From: Gordionus sp. m RMFG-2023
Lineage: Eukaryota; Nematomorpha; Gordioida; Chordodea; Parachordodidae
Direction: 5' to 3'
DNA: 64,000 nucleotides
Assembly (NCBI RefSeq): GCF_954871325.1
Contig: NC_088776.1
Location: forward strand, 46,146,569 to 46,210,568
The first letter of the stretch is position 1. Every line of letters starts with the position of its first letter. The position numbers and the translations under genes were made by a program. Under the pieces are notes generated by a model. It had not been told where the DNA came from, searched no databases, and was given only the letters and a program-made list of their open reading frames with translations. This document shows, in pieces, positions 39,050 through 51,330 of the stretch.

Positions 39050-39190
39050 CGGAGATCTGCAGAGGTACCATTTGCGCGACCGGGCCCAGATTTGAAAATA
39101 ATAATTTAGCTTGGCCCGGATTATTTTTAAAATGCAAGGCCTGGGTTTTATCTTTTCAGGCCTAGCCCGGCCCTTTAAAACTATTTAAAA
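39050..39190. repeat. GCCCGG-type MITE fragment
   Basis: Opens GGAGATCTGCAGAGGTACC, similar to the left end of the MITE at 16663-16925, followed by GACCGGGCCCAG, GCTTGGCCCGG and CTAGCCCGGCCC. The opposite end and target duplication were not found. Truncated or diverged. Confidence 0.45.
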
Positions 39191-42100
39191 TATTTAAAAC
39201 ACAATTTCATTTTTATGCATAAAATTTTAAAAATCTGGGCAAAAAAATAATAAATAAATAAACTGGTGAATTTGCAATTTTTCATTACCCTTTTATCATT
39301 TAAAAAAAAATACTTTCCTTGATTCCTTTTAATTAAAATTTGCAAATTTTTCTAATAGTTTATGATTTTCATAAACCCCTTTCCATAGATTTTAAATCAT
39401 ATAAAATTTTAATTAATACGATTATAGTCAAATTGTAAAAAAGAACGATCATACTCCTAAGGTATTAAAAACGCAAACCAGTTTGTATTTTTTAAATGGT
39501 TACTAGCGCCAAATGGTAATTTGTTCAATTTGCACGATATCATTTGAATTATTTGCGTTTGCTTTGCATCTCTTAAACGCACAATTTGGGCGAACATACG
39601 ACGATTTTGTTATTTTTTTATGTAAGATTATGGAAATAAAAAGGCACAATTATAATATTTCATGATTAAAAAAATTAAAATAAAATAAAATAAATTTGAA
39701 AAATGTTAAAATAATTAATGGGGACCGGAAATATTGTTATCCTGGAGCAAGAAATTTCTTCTCAATTAATTTTTAAACTGATAAAATTTTGATATTTGAA
39801 ATTTAAATCATAAATGCATTTTAAAAAGATGCTTCAATGATTTTAAAATGTTTCGAATTGCTCATGAAAAGTTTTAAATGGAAATTTAAATTTTTATATG
39901 TCAAAACTAATAAATTTTTTATGAAAGTTGCTCAGACTAAATATTAATTAATTCTAAATGATAAAGAAATCTCAATAACATCATGTATAAAAATATTGCC
40001 AATATTTATGGTAATTTAATAACTTAAAATTAAATTTTAATTGGCAAGTATTGGCGGAGTGCGTATTAGCCATTTTTAAGCAAGGATTTATTTTGAATAA
40101 AAACCAACTCTATTTATAAGAAAATTAGAAGCTACTAGTTTGTCTATGGTCACTAATGACAATATGAAGATAATTTACTTATTTTTTATAAATTATATGA
40201 CAGTTCTAACTGACAAGATCTTCCGGTGCTCTTGGCAAATTTAACATATTTGACAATTACTTAGGAATTAGGATTAACATTTTTACATAAATAAAATATA
40301 AAAATCTATAAATAAAGGCGCGATATAACATGCACCGTGAAAGGTTTGTTTTTCATAATTATTAAATTGTCATTTTTTAAATTTTATCATATTAATATAA
40401 AAGTAAAAGATTTTTTTCTTAAATATTAATTTTTACCATAAAGATAGATATATTAGAAGAATAAAACTACGTTTAAACATTTTGCAAAATTTGCCTCGTT
40501 TATTTTTAAAACGCCTTAATTTTTTATGGATAGTATAACTCCGAACTCCACTATACTTTTAAAATATTTTAAATGATATATTTATTTTAATTTAAAAATA
40601 GTGTGTGAATTTTTAGACTTGAATGGGGTATTTATTTTTAGTGCCAGCTTGAATGAGCGGTTCTTTAATAAAATATTTGGCCCGCGCTCATCTCTAATCT
40701 GGATTTATTGCATATTTACAGGGCTTTGCGCAAATTTAAGAATTGATCAATCAATATTTCGAATTTTAATGTATAAAGATTTTTATTACATTCTTTTATT
40801 ATTAACTTGATTTTTAAAGAGATTATGCAATTCAATCCTTTTTGTTTAAAATATACCTAAATCATTATTTAGATTTTCCATTCACGTGAGTGTTTCAAAA
40901 CTTATAAATTTGACCTCAACCAAAATATTGAGCAATCTAGATTAAGTTGGTAAATAAGGTTTAATATCACATGATTTTATTTCTTTATCCAAACTTTCTA
41001 TTTATGACATAATCCCATTCGTTTTAAATTTAAGTCAAATATCATTATTATAATTATGAGAACATTATGATATTGTATACAATATATATGTGAGGAAAAG
41101 CTGAATGAAAAATATTTGTCATTTATGATTAAAAAATGTGATTTATCACTGCTATGGTATGATAAGATTTAAAAATAAAAAATTATATAATATTTTTAAC
41201 GATTGTCCCCAATATGACAGCGTTTGTTATCTTAAAGTCAATTGGTGGGTGAATTTTTTTCATATTTAAACAATGGGAGAAAAACAATAAAATAAAAATA
41301 GATGGCAATAATAAAACTGTTTTATGTTAGAAAAATAAAAAATCAATAATATTATGGAGAATTAAACATGGTGTATTAAATATGATTTCATCTATACTTT
41401 ATATTATAAATATCCTTATTCCTTTAAAATAATAAATACATCCCTTATTATTGATCATTTATTGCCAAAAAAAAACAATACTACTATGTTACAATATAAT
41501 ATTTATTTTTGTTCCAAAATTATGAAAGTTTATATTTTACGTCGAAATTCAAAAATATTTCAATTATAGTTATGAATTATAAGTAAAATTCCTTACTTTC
41601 TTCTCTAAAAATGGGATAAGTTCTAATTTTTTTTATTCGCTAAATTTTGGCACTAGAGTGCTTACACGTTTTACAAAGAATGATTCTGAGAAGTGTATTG
41701 CAGTGGATATTTATAAATTTCTTAAAATGTTTGCATATCTATTATTGCGCATATCAATTTTTTCCTCGCGTGATTAGTTGCCTAGAAATTTATATGGACC
41801 CTGGACTTATTATAAGTATACACTTCATATTTTTTTCATATCATTATTACAATATAATAGGCACTTCTACACCCCATCCTCCCCCTTAATCCAATTATCA
41901 TATTATCCCCCTGCCAACTCCTATATCCCTTCAATCTCTTTGATGATCTAATGTCTTATTCCTCTCCCTTCGTGGTACAAATGCCTATTGTATAATATAA
42001 ACCAATGGATCACTTTGATAATAACGTAGCCATCTAATTACTCTCTAGATTGATCACCGGTTGAGATTACCATGAACCAAGCCTACCTTTGTTCATTTTT

Positions 42101-43603
42101 ATTTATAAAGATAATATGTTAGAATTGATTCTAAAACTAAAAATATTCAAAATTATTGTAAATAAGAGTAAAACAAAGTTCAGTTATTATTTTATTTAAT
42201 AATAAAGTAACCTCTCAAATATTCAAAGAGGAAAAAAAAGGATTTATTTGCAAATAGTGAAAATAAATTGGGGGATTTTTACGATCTGTTTATTGATCTT
42301 CTACTTGACAATAATATTTTGTGATTATATTATTTTATTTGTAAGTTACGTGTGTTACATAATATATAATATAAAATTTATTGATATTATTTAATATTAA
42401 TGGCGTTGGTTATTTCGGGAGGGGGGGGGGGCAATTCTACTATTAAAAATCGACAGAAAACATTTATTCAAATTTTTTTTATCAATGTTTAATACTTTAT
42501 TGCATACAATCCAGATGGTAGAGAGTATAAAAAAAAGAAAATTAATAAGAAAAAATTACCAAAATTGTTCATACCAGAATGGAAAATATAGAAGAACCAA
42601 ATATTTGCTTTGAGCTAATATTTAGTGCCTAGCTAGTACTAATAATTTCAACCACAAAAAATAACGGAAAACAAAAACTAAGAGGTTACGATTTAGACCT
42701 GAACCTTAAGATCGTGCTGTTGTTTAATAAAATAATACTAACAATAAGTGCGCTTTCAAACTTGGAAATAGAAAAGGTCAAACGTCTGTCCCATAGGAGT
42801 TTTAGCATCTTTGGGATGAATCCCCTTTTTCAATTTATAATTAATCTTTTGGTGTAAAAATTTTATTTGAAAAAATTAATGTGCCAATAATATTATTTTT
42901 CCAGGGATTTTTAGGATTTCTCACTCACTTTTTAGACATAAGAAGAAATTTTTGAGTTTATTTCATAGAAGTAGAAAATTAAGGATGGTATTATCAATTT
43001 ATAAAATAATAAAAGCAAATTTTCATCTAGATATCAATCAGTATGAAAATACAATTTTATTTATCCAATCATAATTTTCACGAGGGCAGGGGAGAGGTCA
43101 CCTCCTTCCCTCTATTTACGCCACTGTTTAACATTAATTCTTGCCTATTTTTAAATATATAAAATTATTAATAAATCCGCACGTATCTTACCATAATTAT
43201 TAGTTACATCAAATTTATGGTTTAAACTTATTCTATAGGCTGTGTCGAAAACATAAAAAAATTATTTCACAAACTTTCGAAACTTTAATGAAAATAAATA
43301 AATAAACTATTTTTAATATAAAAAAACATGTCCAAAACATAATTCTAGAAAATTTTATAAATTTCAAAATTTAACATAAGATTTCATTTAACATTTTAAA
43401 ATTTGCGAAAGTTTTAAAACTTTTCGATTTTTTTTTAAAAAAAATATATTTTTGAAGCCTCTTTTTACAAATCATAAGTTTTTGTTTTCTCTACAAAACA
43501 GCTTGGGACAGTTAGCTTATTTTTTTTCTTCACCAGTAATCAGCAATGACATACTATACTTACCTAAAAGATTCATCGATTAAAATTTAAAACGTCGTAC
43601 AAT
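39191..43603. other. Intron 3, middle, no gene
   Basis: 4.4 kb of AT-rich DNA. Frames at 40601-40810 and 41647-41889 lack any domain. There is a pyrimidine-rich patch at 41865-41960, an 11-base G run near 42421-42431 and no recognised transposon. Confidence 0.45.
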
Positions 43604-43712
43604 ACAAATCAGCTGTTGACAAGTCATTTTGGTTTCTCGCAAAGAAAATTTATGCGTAAATAACTTTTTAGCGTAATATTGAAAACCAAAATGTGTCACT
43701 AGCTGATTTATA
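43604..43712. mobile_element. Palindromic MITE (about 109 bp)
   Basis: AAATCAGCTGTTGACAAG with CATTTTGGTTT at the left is mirrored by AAAACCAAAATGTGTCACTAGCTGATTTA at the right (matching inverted over about 28 bases with a few mismatches). AT-rich centre, no coding frame. Confidence 0.65.
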
Positions 43713-44186
43713 TTAAAATACATATTTAAATGAATTGGTAATCAGTCTCTATATTAGTACATTACACTCATGATGGGATTGGGGGAAGGGGTGGGGTGTA
43801 TTATATTCAAAATTATAAACCAGTAAAATTATGCTAATTTTCATTTTATTTAATAAAAGCGATTTTGTATCCAAAATTTGAATTTTTATAGCTTAGCTTT
43901 GGACTTGATAAAAGGCATTTTTTATTTTTTTTAGATGCATATGCTCAAAAAGACGTTTAGTTAAAATATATAAAATATTTTATGCGTTTTCAAATTAAAT
44001 TTAAGCAAGCTGAGCACACATTTTTCCCTTTTACCAGCATCCATATCAGCGATACTCTTAGTTTAGGTATAATTAGTAAATATCAATGGTCCGGTCCGAG
44101 GATTAAATCCAACGGGACCGGGCTAATGCGAAATAATTTATAAAATTAAATTTATGAAATGTATAGTATTTTTTTATCTTAATTAT
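43713..44186. other. Intron 3, spacer
   Basis: AT-rich spacer. A GGTCCGGTCCGAGG/GGGACCGGGC patch at 44088-44130 resembles other GGTC-type repeats (18170-18290) but has no defined ends. Confidence 0.35.
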
Positions 44187-45238
44187 CAGAGTTGTATAAT
44201 ATCAAGACACTAAAAGGTTGTATCTGTATATAAATACACTAGTATCGGTATAGGTGACTCTATACTATTTTGATATACATTTATTTAATTCTTTTATATA
44301 TTAAAAATAAAAATATTTTAATGCCAAAATTCATTTTATTTTAAATGAGCATAGAAAAAAATACATAAAATATTAAAACTTACATATTAAAAAAAAAATA
44401 TAAATATTAATGAAATTATTTTTTTTTTCCTTTTAAATCTATAGATATCAGTTGTTCAAGGTTGTGAAGGTTATTTTTCTCATGTAAAGGAATAAATAAA
44501 TCCTTGCTTAGTCATGACGCCCCATTGGCAATTCATTAAATTGACCAGAGGAGTATTTGGCCAGGTAACATGCAGTCAAATACTATAAGTCTGAAGAAAA
44601 AAAATTTTAAATTTTGAAAAAAAAGAAAGAAAAAAACGATATAAATACACGTGATTACAATGCTGCTTATTTATAAGGTCCCCAATATCAAGGGGAGCAT
44701 CTTGATAGTAGTGAATTCAATGAAGTATGTGATACAATATAAGAATTAGGCATTTTACAATGATCTAAATATTTCAAGAGATATCATAAAGTAAAAACGG
44801 CATGTTTAATGGTATATTATGTGGAAAGTAACTTCCACAAGAAACAATCAGATACCAGCCTCAAATTAGTGGAATAGCTTTGACCACCATGCCCATTAAG
44901 AGAAGTAGCATTTTACTAACAATTCCTAGTTTCACTTTTTCAGAAAGAAATTGTAGTTTAATTTAAAATTTTTTTTAATAAATGCTCGTTTTAAATTAGA
45001 ATTTATTCGAAAGAACGATAAAAATAGTGGTATTGCCATTTTTTTATATTATGGAATTAAATGAGAATAAAATATAATGTTGTTTACGTCTCTCCATATT
45101 AAGGGTTTCTGTTTGAAAACAAGAGAAACCCTGTATATAAGTATAATAAAAATTCAAATGTATCTTTATCTAGATAAGTTTTAGGCGAGTATCGGTATCT
45201 GTATCTAGATCCATTTGAAAGTATCTATAAAAGCTCTG
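44187..45238 (+). mobile_element. hAT element, TATCTAGATA family, copy 2
   Basis: 1,052 bp from CAGAGTTGTATAATATC to AAAGCTCTG. The flanks TTAATTAT and TTAATCAT differ at one of eight positions, so the insertion is older than copy 1. The right end shares GTATCTGTATCTAGATCCATT with copies 1 and 3. The interior (44515-44960) is homologous to the relic at 23930-24440 and contains worn hAT transposase sequence near the C-terminal block (FTFSERN). Inactive. Confidence 0.7.
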
Positions 45239-45534
45239 TTAATCATAAATATTTTGTAATTTTTCCCGTAAATTCATCATTATTAATTTATGTCTATTTA
45301 TTTAGCCTATTTTCACCTGATACTTAACTAGTATAAAAATAAATAAAATTTTATATTCTTATAGTTTAGTATATGAAGTTTAATATACTTTTACCTTTAA
45401 TATAATTCTTAATTATAAATAAATCTATTCATCTCTGGTAAAAAAAAATATAACATAATTTTATAATATATACAATTATTAATATTCTTATTTATAAAAA
45501 AGAAATAGTATAATTAATTATTTTTCTTCCAAAT

Positions 45535-45965
45535 GCAATCAAAAACGGCTTAAATATTTTCTAATTAATAATGACCACCATATCTAAAGTGGCCAGTTAA
45601 TGGTGGTAGGGTTGAGGAAAAATCCAATGAAATAAGACAAATGGGCACTTCCAAAAGCCAAAAAATAAATAAAATTGCAAACCAAAAAAAAATATTATTA
45701 AAGTACATTTTTTTTAAAAAAAAATAGCAAAAAAATAGTAAAATAAAAAAAATCAAGGAATTTTACAATAAAATTAGTGTTAAATTTAATTATTTAATAA
45801 ATAGTAAAAAAAAAATTTAAAGTCAATGTAAAATATTTAAATAGTTCCTAATTTATATTTTGGTCTCAATATGGAGGTTATGAATTAAAAAAATACCAGC
45901 CAGTCTTTTGATATCGGTCTTATCAGTTTTTGGTCCGTCCTTAATTTTGATATCAGGACTTATGA
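45535..45965 (+). repeat. Dispersed repeat C, copy 2
   Basis: Second copy of the repeat at 18880-19400 (see there for shared landmarks). The antisense 63-residue frame at 45565-45756 is a low-complexity shadow. Confidence 0.5.
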
Positions 45966-46276
45966 AATTTTTTATAGAGGCTGTAAATTTTTTATAGAAA
46001 ATATGATGTTTTAAAATATTTATGGGTCAATATTATCTATTTTGTAGAGTATTTCAAAGAGAACGTGCGTGAGCCTCGCTGCACCAATGAACTCGGTGCC
46101 TATGATAACTGTTGTATATATTTTCTTATAAAATTATGTCTTTCGGATAAACAAGAAAAGAGAAATTTTCTTATATACCAATTTACTTTCATAAGAAAAC
46201 AAATTAACTTTGCTATATATAAATATAAGTGAATAATATTACATATATTAACGGTTAATGGTTAATATAATTTTTT

Positions 46277-48091
46277 TAGTATTAAGTTACTTTTGGAACA
46301 TAACTAGTTACGTTACTAGTTATCAGCTAGTTATTTTTCAAAAGTAACTAGTTACATTATAAGTTACTTTATACATCATTCATATAGCGCATTTATTTAC
46401 TGAACGAATTTATTTAATATAAAAAATTATGATATACAAATTATCAGAGTTGTTAAAGGATCTTGATACAAGTATCTAGATTCTGTATCTAGATATAAAA
46501 ATGTGATATCTGTATCTGTATCTAGATAGATTTTTGATTAAAATATCGATATCTAGATATTATTTTAGACGATGTATCTGTATCTAGATCCATTTAAAAA
46601 AGTATCTTACAACTCTGCAAATTATAATCATTTGTTTTAAAAAAATATACAATTTATTTATATAAAAAAATAAGTAAACCGAAAAAAATATCGGATAATA
46701 GAATATATATTACATCGAATAAAAATATCCTATATATTTGCGAAAAAAAAACATATTTATTCTTCATAACAAATTTTTAATAAATGTTTATTTGCTTTTA
46801 ACAACAATTAGATTTCAAAATTTTTATCTAGGAGACGAGCTCGTTTCTCTCCAAAGATGAGCTTCCCTAGACTGAATAAATGCTCTACAGGAGCACTTGA
46901 TGTAATAACAACATTATATTTAATAATGAGTTTTTTTTTAAATTTGGAAAATCGTCATATAAAGATAATCTGCTGTTATTGGATTTAATAAAATTTTCAA
47001 TAAATTCATCATTATCTTTAATATTTTGACGGTTTAAATCAAAAAATCCAACTACATCTAATGATGTTTGTTGCGAACATGAGCCATTTGTGTTAGATTC
47101 ACCGCGAGGTATTAAAGTAATTATTAAATTTAAAATTTCCCTCTTTATTGATCTCTTCTTTTCTTGCCTTATCCAAGGCCAATCAGTTTTAAATAGTGGA
47201 TGAAGAATAGCAGCAATTATGTTATCATTAACATAAAGATCATGAAACCTATATCATTGTATTATTAATTTATAAATAATTATTTAATTTAGGTTACCTT
47301 TTTTTAATACTAGCTAATATAGCATCTTTTAAAGGTTGACAATATTTTAATTCTTGAACACCTACCAGACAGATAAGTATCTGTGTTATTGTTGGGGTAT
47401 AATAACCTAGATACATATATTTTTCACCTTCTAGTATATCAATAGCTTTAGCTACTGGTTGCATAATCTAATTTTTTTAATTTTAAATTATTTATAAGAT
47501 AATTTAAATTTACACTGCAATATTCTTTAAAAACTCACGATCTTGTGATGTAAATCTACACAATTCTAATTCATTACATAATAAATCGAAATCCAAAGAC
47601 ATTTCATTTATAAGTGATAATATTTTAGATAAAGATGCATAAAAAACCCAATCTTGTTACAATGGGATATGGCAGCTGAGAATGTAATCTCTTTTTAATT
47701 TGCTCAGCTGATGGCCCAGATTTGTTTTGTGTATTCCACAAACGTTGACATTTAGATATAGCAACCTTATACACTTTCCTATAATCCTCATTGTTTAAAA
47801 GTATTTTATTGGCATCTTGTGTTGCCACTAAGTTTAATGTGTGACAGGAACATCTTCGATGCCTGGGAAGGTAGTCGAAGTCATTTATATTATAATTAGT
47901 TAGCCCAGAGGAAGTATATCTTCTATTGAAATGTATTCAATATCTGAATCATTATCTTCATTTATTTAGATTTATACATACATATTTTTAAAAGTAACTA
48001 GTTACTTTTGGCAGTTACATTGGTAAAATATAATTAGTTGTAGTTATTTTTTAGCAAAAATGTAACTAGTTACATTACCTTAACAACACTA
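46277..48091 (-). mobile_element. hAT transposon with readable transposase C-terminal half
   Basis: 1,815 bp from TAGTATTAAGTTAC to CCTTAACAACACTA, flanked by AATTTTTT and GATTTTTT (7 of 8 match). Both ends carry AACTAGTTAC/GTAACTAGTTAC words. On the minus strand from about 47890 to 46800 one reads, in pieces: VATQDANKILLNNEDYRKVY, QLPYPIVTR, PVAKAIDILEGEKYMYLG, then YTPTITQI, then DNIIAAILHPLFK and finally ITSSAPVEHLFSLGKLIF. These are ordered hAT transposase blocks. The last is the dimerisation domain. GT..AG gaps near 47300-47245 and 47505-47465 look like small introns. Some frame damage is present and the N-terminal half is missing. Confidence 0.78.
46445..46617. mobile_element. hAT MITE nested in the larger hAT element
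   Basis: 173 bp with ends CAGAGTTGTTAAAGGATC and AGTATCTTACAACTCTG, flanked by identical CAAATTAT (46437-46444 and 46618-46625). Almost wholly made of TATCTAGATA words, it is the shortest member of the family at 33676 and 44187. It lies inside the left end of the 46277-48091 element, so it is the younger insertion. Confidence 0.85.
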
Positions 48092-50406
48092 GATTTTTTA
48101 TATATTATTTAACAAATGTTTGTGACAATAAAAATATACATGATTTTCTTGTTATATATAAATAAAAATATAAAGCATAAAATTATTATATAGATATCAT
48201 TATTCATTTTACTTACTTATATGTTAACCAAATAAAATACTTCTGATTCTTAATTCTGAGATAATCCCTATGATAACTGTATATCATAACATTTTACACT
48301 ATGCCTTATTTTATTATTTTTAAATTTAATATTAGTTAATGAATCATTTTTACTTTTCCGTATTGTTAATAAACTTAATGTTATTAAGTTAAAATGGCTA
48401 GACATTCTTTAAAAAATGTTTCGAATTATTTGTAAATAATATTAAGAGTTTCTTTTAGGGATTAAGCGTTAAATTTATTATTATTGATTTTAGCTTTAAA
48501 AAAAACATTTGCGCATTTTTTTTATTACAAATATTTAAAAAATTATAAGTATATATATGGTATATATCGTAGGACACAAAATTTAATTTCACAGTCAAAA
48601 TTGGCTAAAATTTATATAAGTTTACTACTCATTCCGGAAAAATCAAGTCTTTAAAAGTTAAAAAATGTGCTCCATTTTAATCTTAAATATTCCTCCATAC
48701 TTCTAGCACAGTAATGGCTTACACTAAAAAACAACCAACCTTCTAAAAAAATATTTATACTTTATAATAGTGATTTTCGATTCTTTGGCCACAGGAAAAA
48801 ATTTATTCAATGTTTGGAACGAAACCAGAAGTCAACCAATTCAAATCTATGAGATAGAACCTCCTCTCCAGATGTCTAGGAATCGAAACTAGAACTTCTT
48901 TTTAAAGTTTTAGGACTCTGAAAAACTATTTTAGAAGATTAATTTAGTGTTAAGTTTGTCATTAATTGTTAAGAGAGAGAGCTTGAAGCTATAACTATTC
49001 TAAGAGGCAGGTTGAACCGTAATCAGAATTTGATAAATATCTATAACCTAAAACCGAAACCATTTTTGTTCCCAGTTCTAAACTCTGATATAATATTTGT
49101 AGAGTTTAGACAATTATTGATGTAAGTCATAGACGTATCCAGGATTTTTCTAAGGGCATGGATCACTATTTGATGAATTTTTTCCTTAATCATTTTATTG
49201 GAGATGGTCCACTCATTGTAGGCCTTTGGCTAAATTAGATTTTTATATAAATAATTTTGGGTTTACACTTTTTTAAAATTTAAATCCTTTTTTTAAAAAA
49301 AATTTTAATTATAGTCGTTATTCTAATTTTCATTTTAAATTCTTCCTTATAATTTATATTGTATACAGTTTAGGGGAAAAGGGAGATGGGGGGGGGGGGG
49401 GGGGGGGGGGGTAGGAGGTTGTGTAGGGAAAATTTTTTATTAGCTTAAAATAATATTTCCAAGAACAGCCAAATTTTTTATGGGGTTGGTCCCCATTGGT
49501 TATGCCTGATCTAAGTTAATAGTAATATCATTCTGATATTAAAATAATCTTTATTTTAAATATTTTTTATTTATTTTTTGCACATTTCTTGAAACAATTT
49601 AATAAATTAGTTATGCTTGAGATTTATTCAGTAATATGTGTATATATTAGAAATCTATAAAGCCTGCCTCTTTCGAAAGCCGGGCTGAGCAGTAAAAATT
49701 ATGACGAGCCGAGCAGGGATATTCAAAATATTTGACTGGTCGGCCTAATTACTAGTGCGAAAATTTTTAACGAACCGGGTTGTAGATCTCTGATATATCT
49801 AAAACTTCAAATTTAATTTATAAGTCATTTTTGCCAAACGCAAAAAAATTTTTTAAATAAATTATTTTTATATACTCCATTTCCAGTTTAAATTTTATTT
49901 TACAATGTATTTTAAAAAAATAAAATGGTTTCGTTTGGCATTTATGGGCACCTAAATACAAAAATAATATTCTTAATAATAAAAATCCTAGCATTATAAT
50001 AAATATTGTCAGATTCTATTTGCAATCTAATAATAATAGAAAGTATATCATAAAAACTAAAAGATATAGAAAGTTACAATTTATCCAAAATAGTAACATT
50101 AAAACGACTAAAAGTTAAAACGTAATAAAATTCAAGAAAAAGCCTATATTAGCCTGAGTTAAAAAAAATACAAATGCATTTATTATATAATTATATCGAA
50201 ATATCAGATTAAATTATTAAGCGTTCTTAGTGGTTATAAAATAACATGCAAATTGATGATAAATTAGTTCGCAGGACTTAAAAGGGCTTACGAGTTTTTT
50301 TAGTTTTATTTATATTTATTTTGCATATGAAAATATAAGTATTCCCATTGTAGTAAAATATAACTATATATCATCGTTTTAAACTTTCAAAAAAAAATTA
50401 TTACAG
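48092..50406. other. Intron 3, right part, no gene
   Basis: AT-rich. Holds an uninterrupted run of 24 G at 49388-49411 and a GCCCGG-type MITE edge near 49640-49790 (ending TTGTAGATCTCTG, like the right end at 16925). It ends at the acceptor ATTATTACAG. Confidence 0.45.
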
Positions 50407-50627
50407 ATGCCAAATATTTCGAGTTTAAAGGTTCGGATTTTATTAGAATTAGTTTTAAGGAGGAGGTTAGTACAGAGGCTGAAGAGATCAGTTTTTGGTT
50501 TTTGACTAAAGAACCCAACGGATTCTTGGTGTCGACTATGAATTACAGGGAAGAAATGGTTTCTTTACAACTTTCCATCATTGATTCGTCGCTAAAGATC
50601 TTCTTAAATTTCGGGAATGGACCTATA
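50407..50627 (+). CDS. Neurexin-like gene, exon with first half of LNS4
   Basis: 221 bases after acceptor ATTATTACAG. The first two bases complete the codon begun by exon 3 (G|AT, Asp). It encodes YFEFKGSDFIRISF, then STEAEEISFWFLTKEPNGFL, then LQLSIIDSSLKIFLNFGNGP, and ends at GTAAAT (50628) in phase 0. From recall, the start of neurexin LNS4 has a related order: VLSYDGSMFMKI, HTEAEDVSLRF, GILMATT, then LELDAGRVKLTVNL. The TEAE(E/D) word is especially telling. Because exon 3 ends just after LNS3 and this exon opens at LNS4, no EGF domain is encoded between them. Confidence 0.88.
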
Positions 50628-50913
50628 GTAAATATATATAGATATTTATAATAGGTATACTTAGAATATTATTGTACTCTCTTATGAGGAAATTTAAACC
50701 AATTTTACATTGCAAACTTAGAAAATTTTGATATAATAAAACTAAGAGGACCATTTTTTTGTGTCTCACTATTAAAGAGGCATCATCTTTATATTATGAT
50801 AATTAATAAGTTAAATTTGGTACATTTCCTTATACTATTTGATACTTCTGAGAAATAAAATTTAAATTCCATAATAAGTATATTTATTTGTTTGTCCATA
50901 AATTTATTACAAG

Positions 50914-51022
50914 ATATTCCGACAAGGTGATAATCTAAGCGACGGCTCATGGCATTATCTTCTATTTAAACGGTACGGGGATAAAATGGAAATCCAAATT
51001 GATGACAGGATACCAGAATCAT
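50914..51022 (+). CDS. Neurexin-like gene, exon with middle of LNS4
   Basis: 109 bases after acceptor TTATTACAAG, phase 0 in and phase 1 out. Encodes FRQGDNLSDGSWHYLLFKRY and GDKMEIQIDDRIPES, the laminin-G strand pair usually seen as (N)LNDxxWHxVxxxRxGxxxxLxVDD. An in-frame stop follows directly, so splicing must occur before it. The only donor that keeps frame is GTTAGC at 51023, a weak site. Introns on both sides are about 300 bp, in sharp contrast to the neighbouring giant introns. Confidence 0.8.
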
Positions 51023-51330
51023 GTTAGCATTTCTATTTGTCATAAAAACTTGTACACATTATATATAGACTCTCATATATCATTAATAATTAATGATGAA
51101 AAATTATTTGACTGAATAAGAATTGCACGTAAAAATACTAATCTTTACAACTCAATTTTTTTTGCGTAACCAACTCCCCTTCCCCCATTTTTGGATTGAT
51201 ATTCTTCTTCAATCTATATCTTCCATATAAAATATTATCTTATGTTCCCCTTACAGCTTAAGACGACCACGTTTCCGTTGCCCCGAATTTCATTTATGAT
51301 TTTTTAATTAGTTATTTTTTTTACCAAAAG

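Noticed and set aside
41647-41889. 80-residue frame ending in a proline run
   Set aside because: The pyrimidine-rich DNA explains the composition. No domain and no ATG start.
32027-50406. A hidden EGF exon
   Set aside because: Searched by eye for a six-cysteine frame on the + strand and found none, but this is not a computed search, so it is only provisionally rejected.
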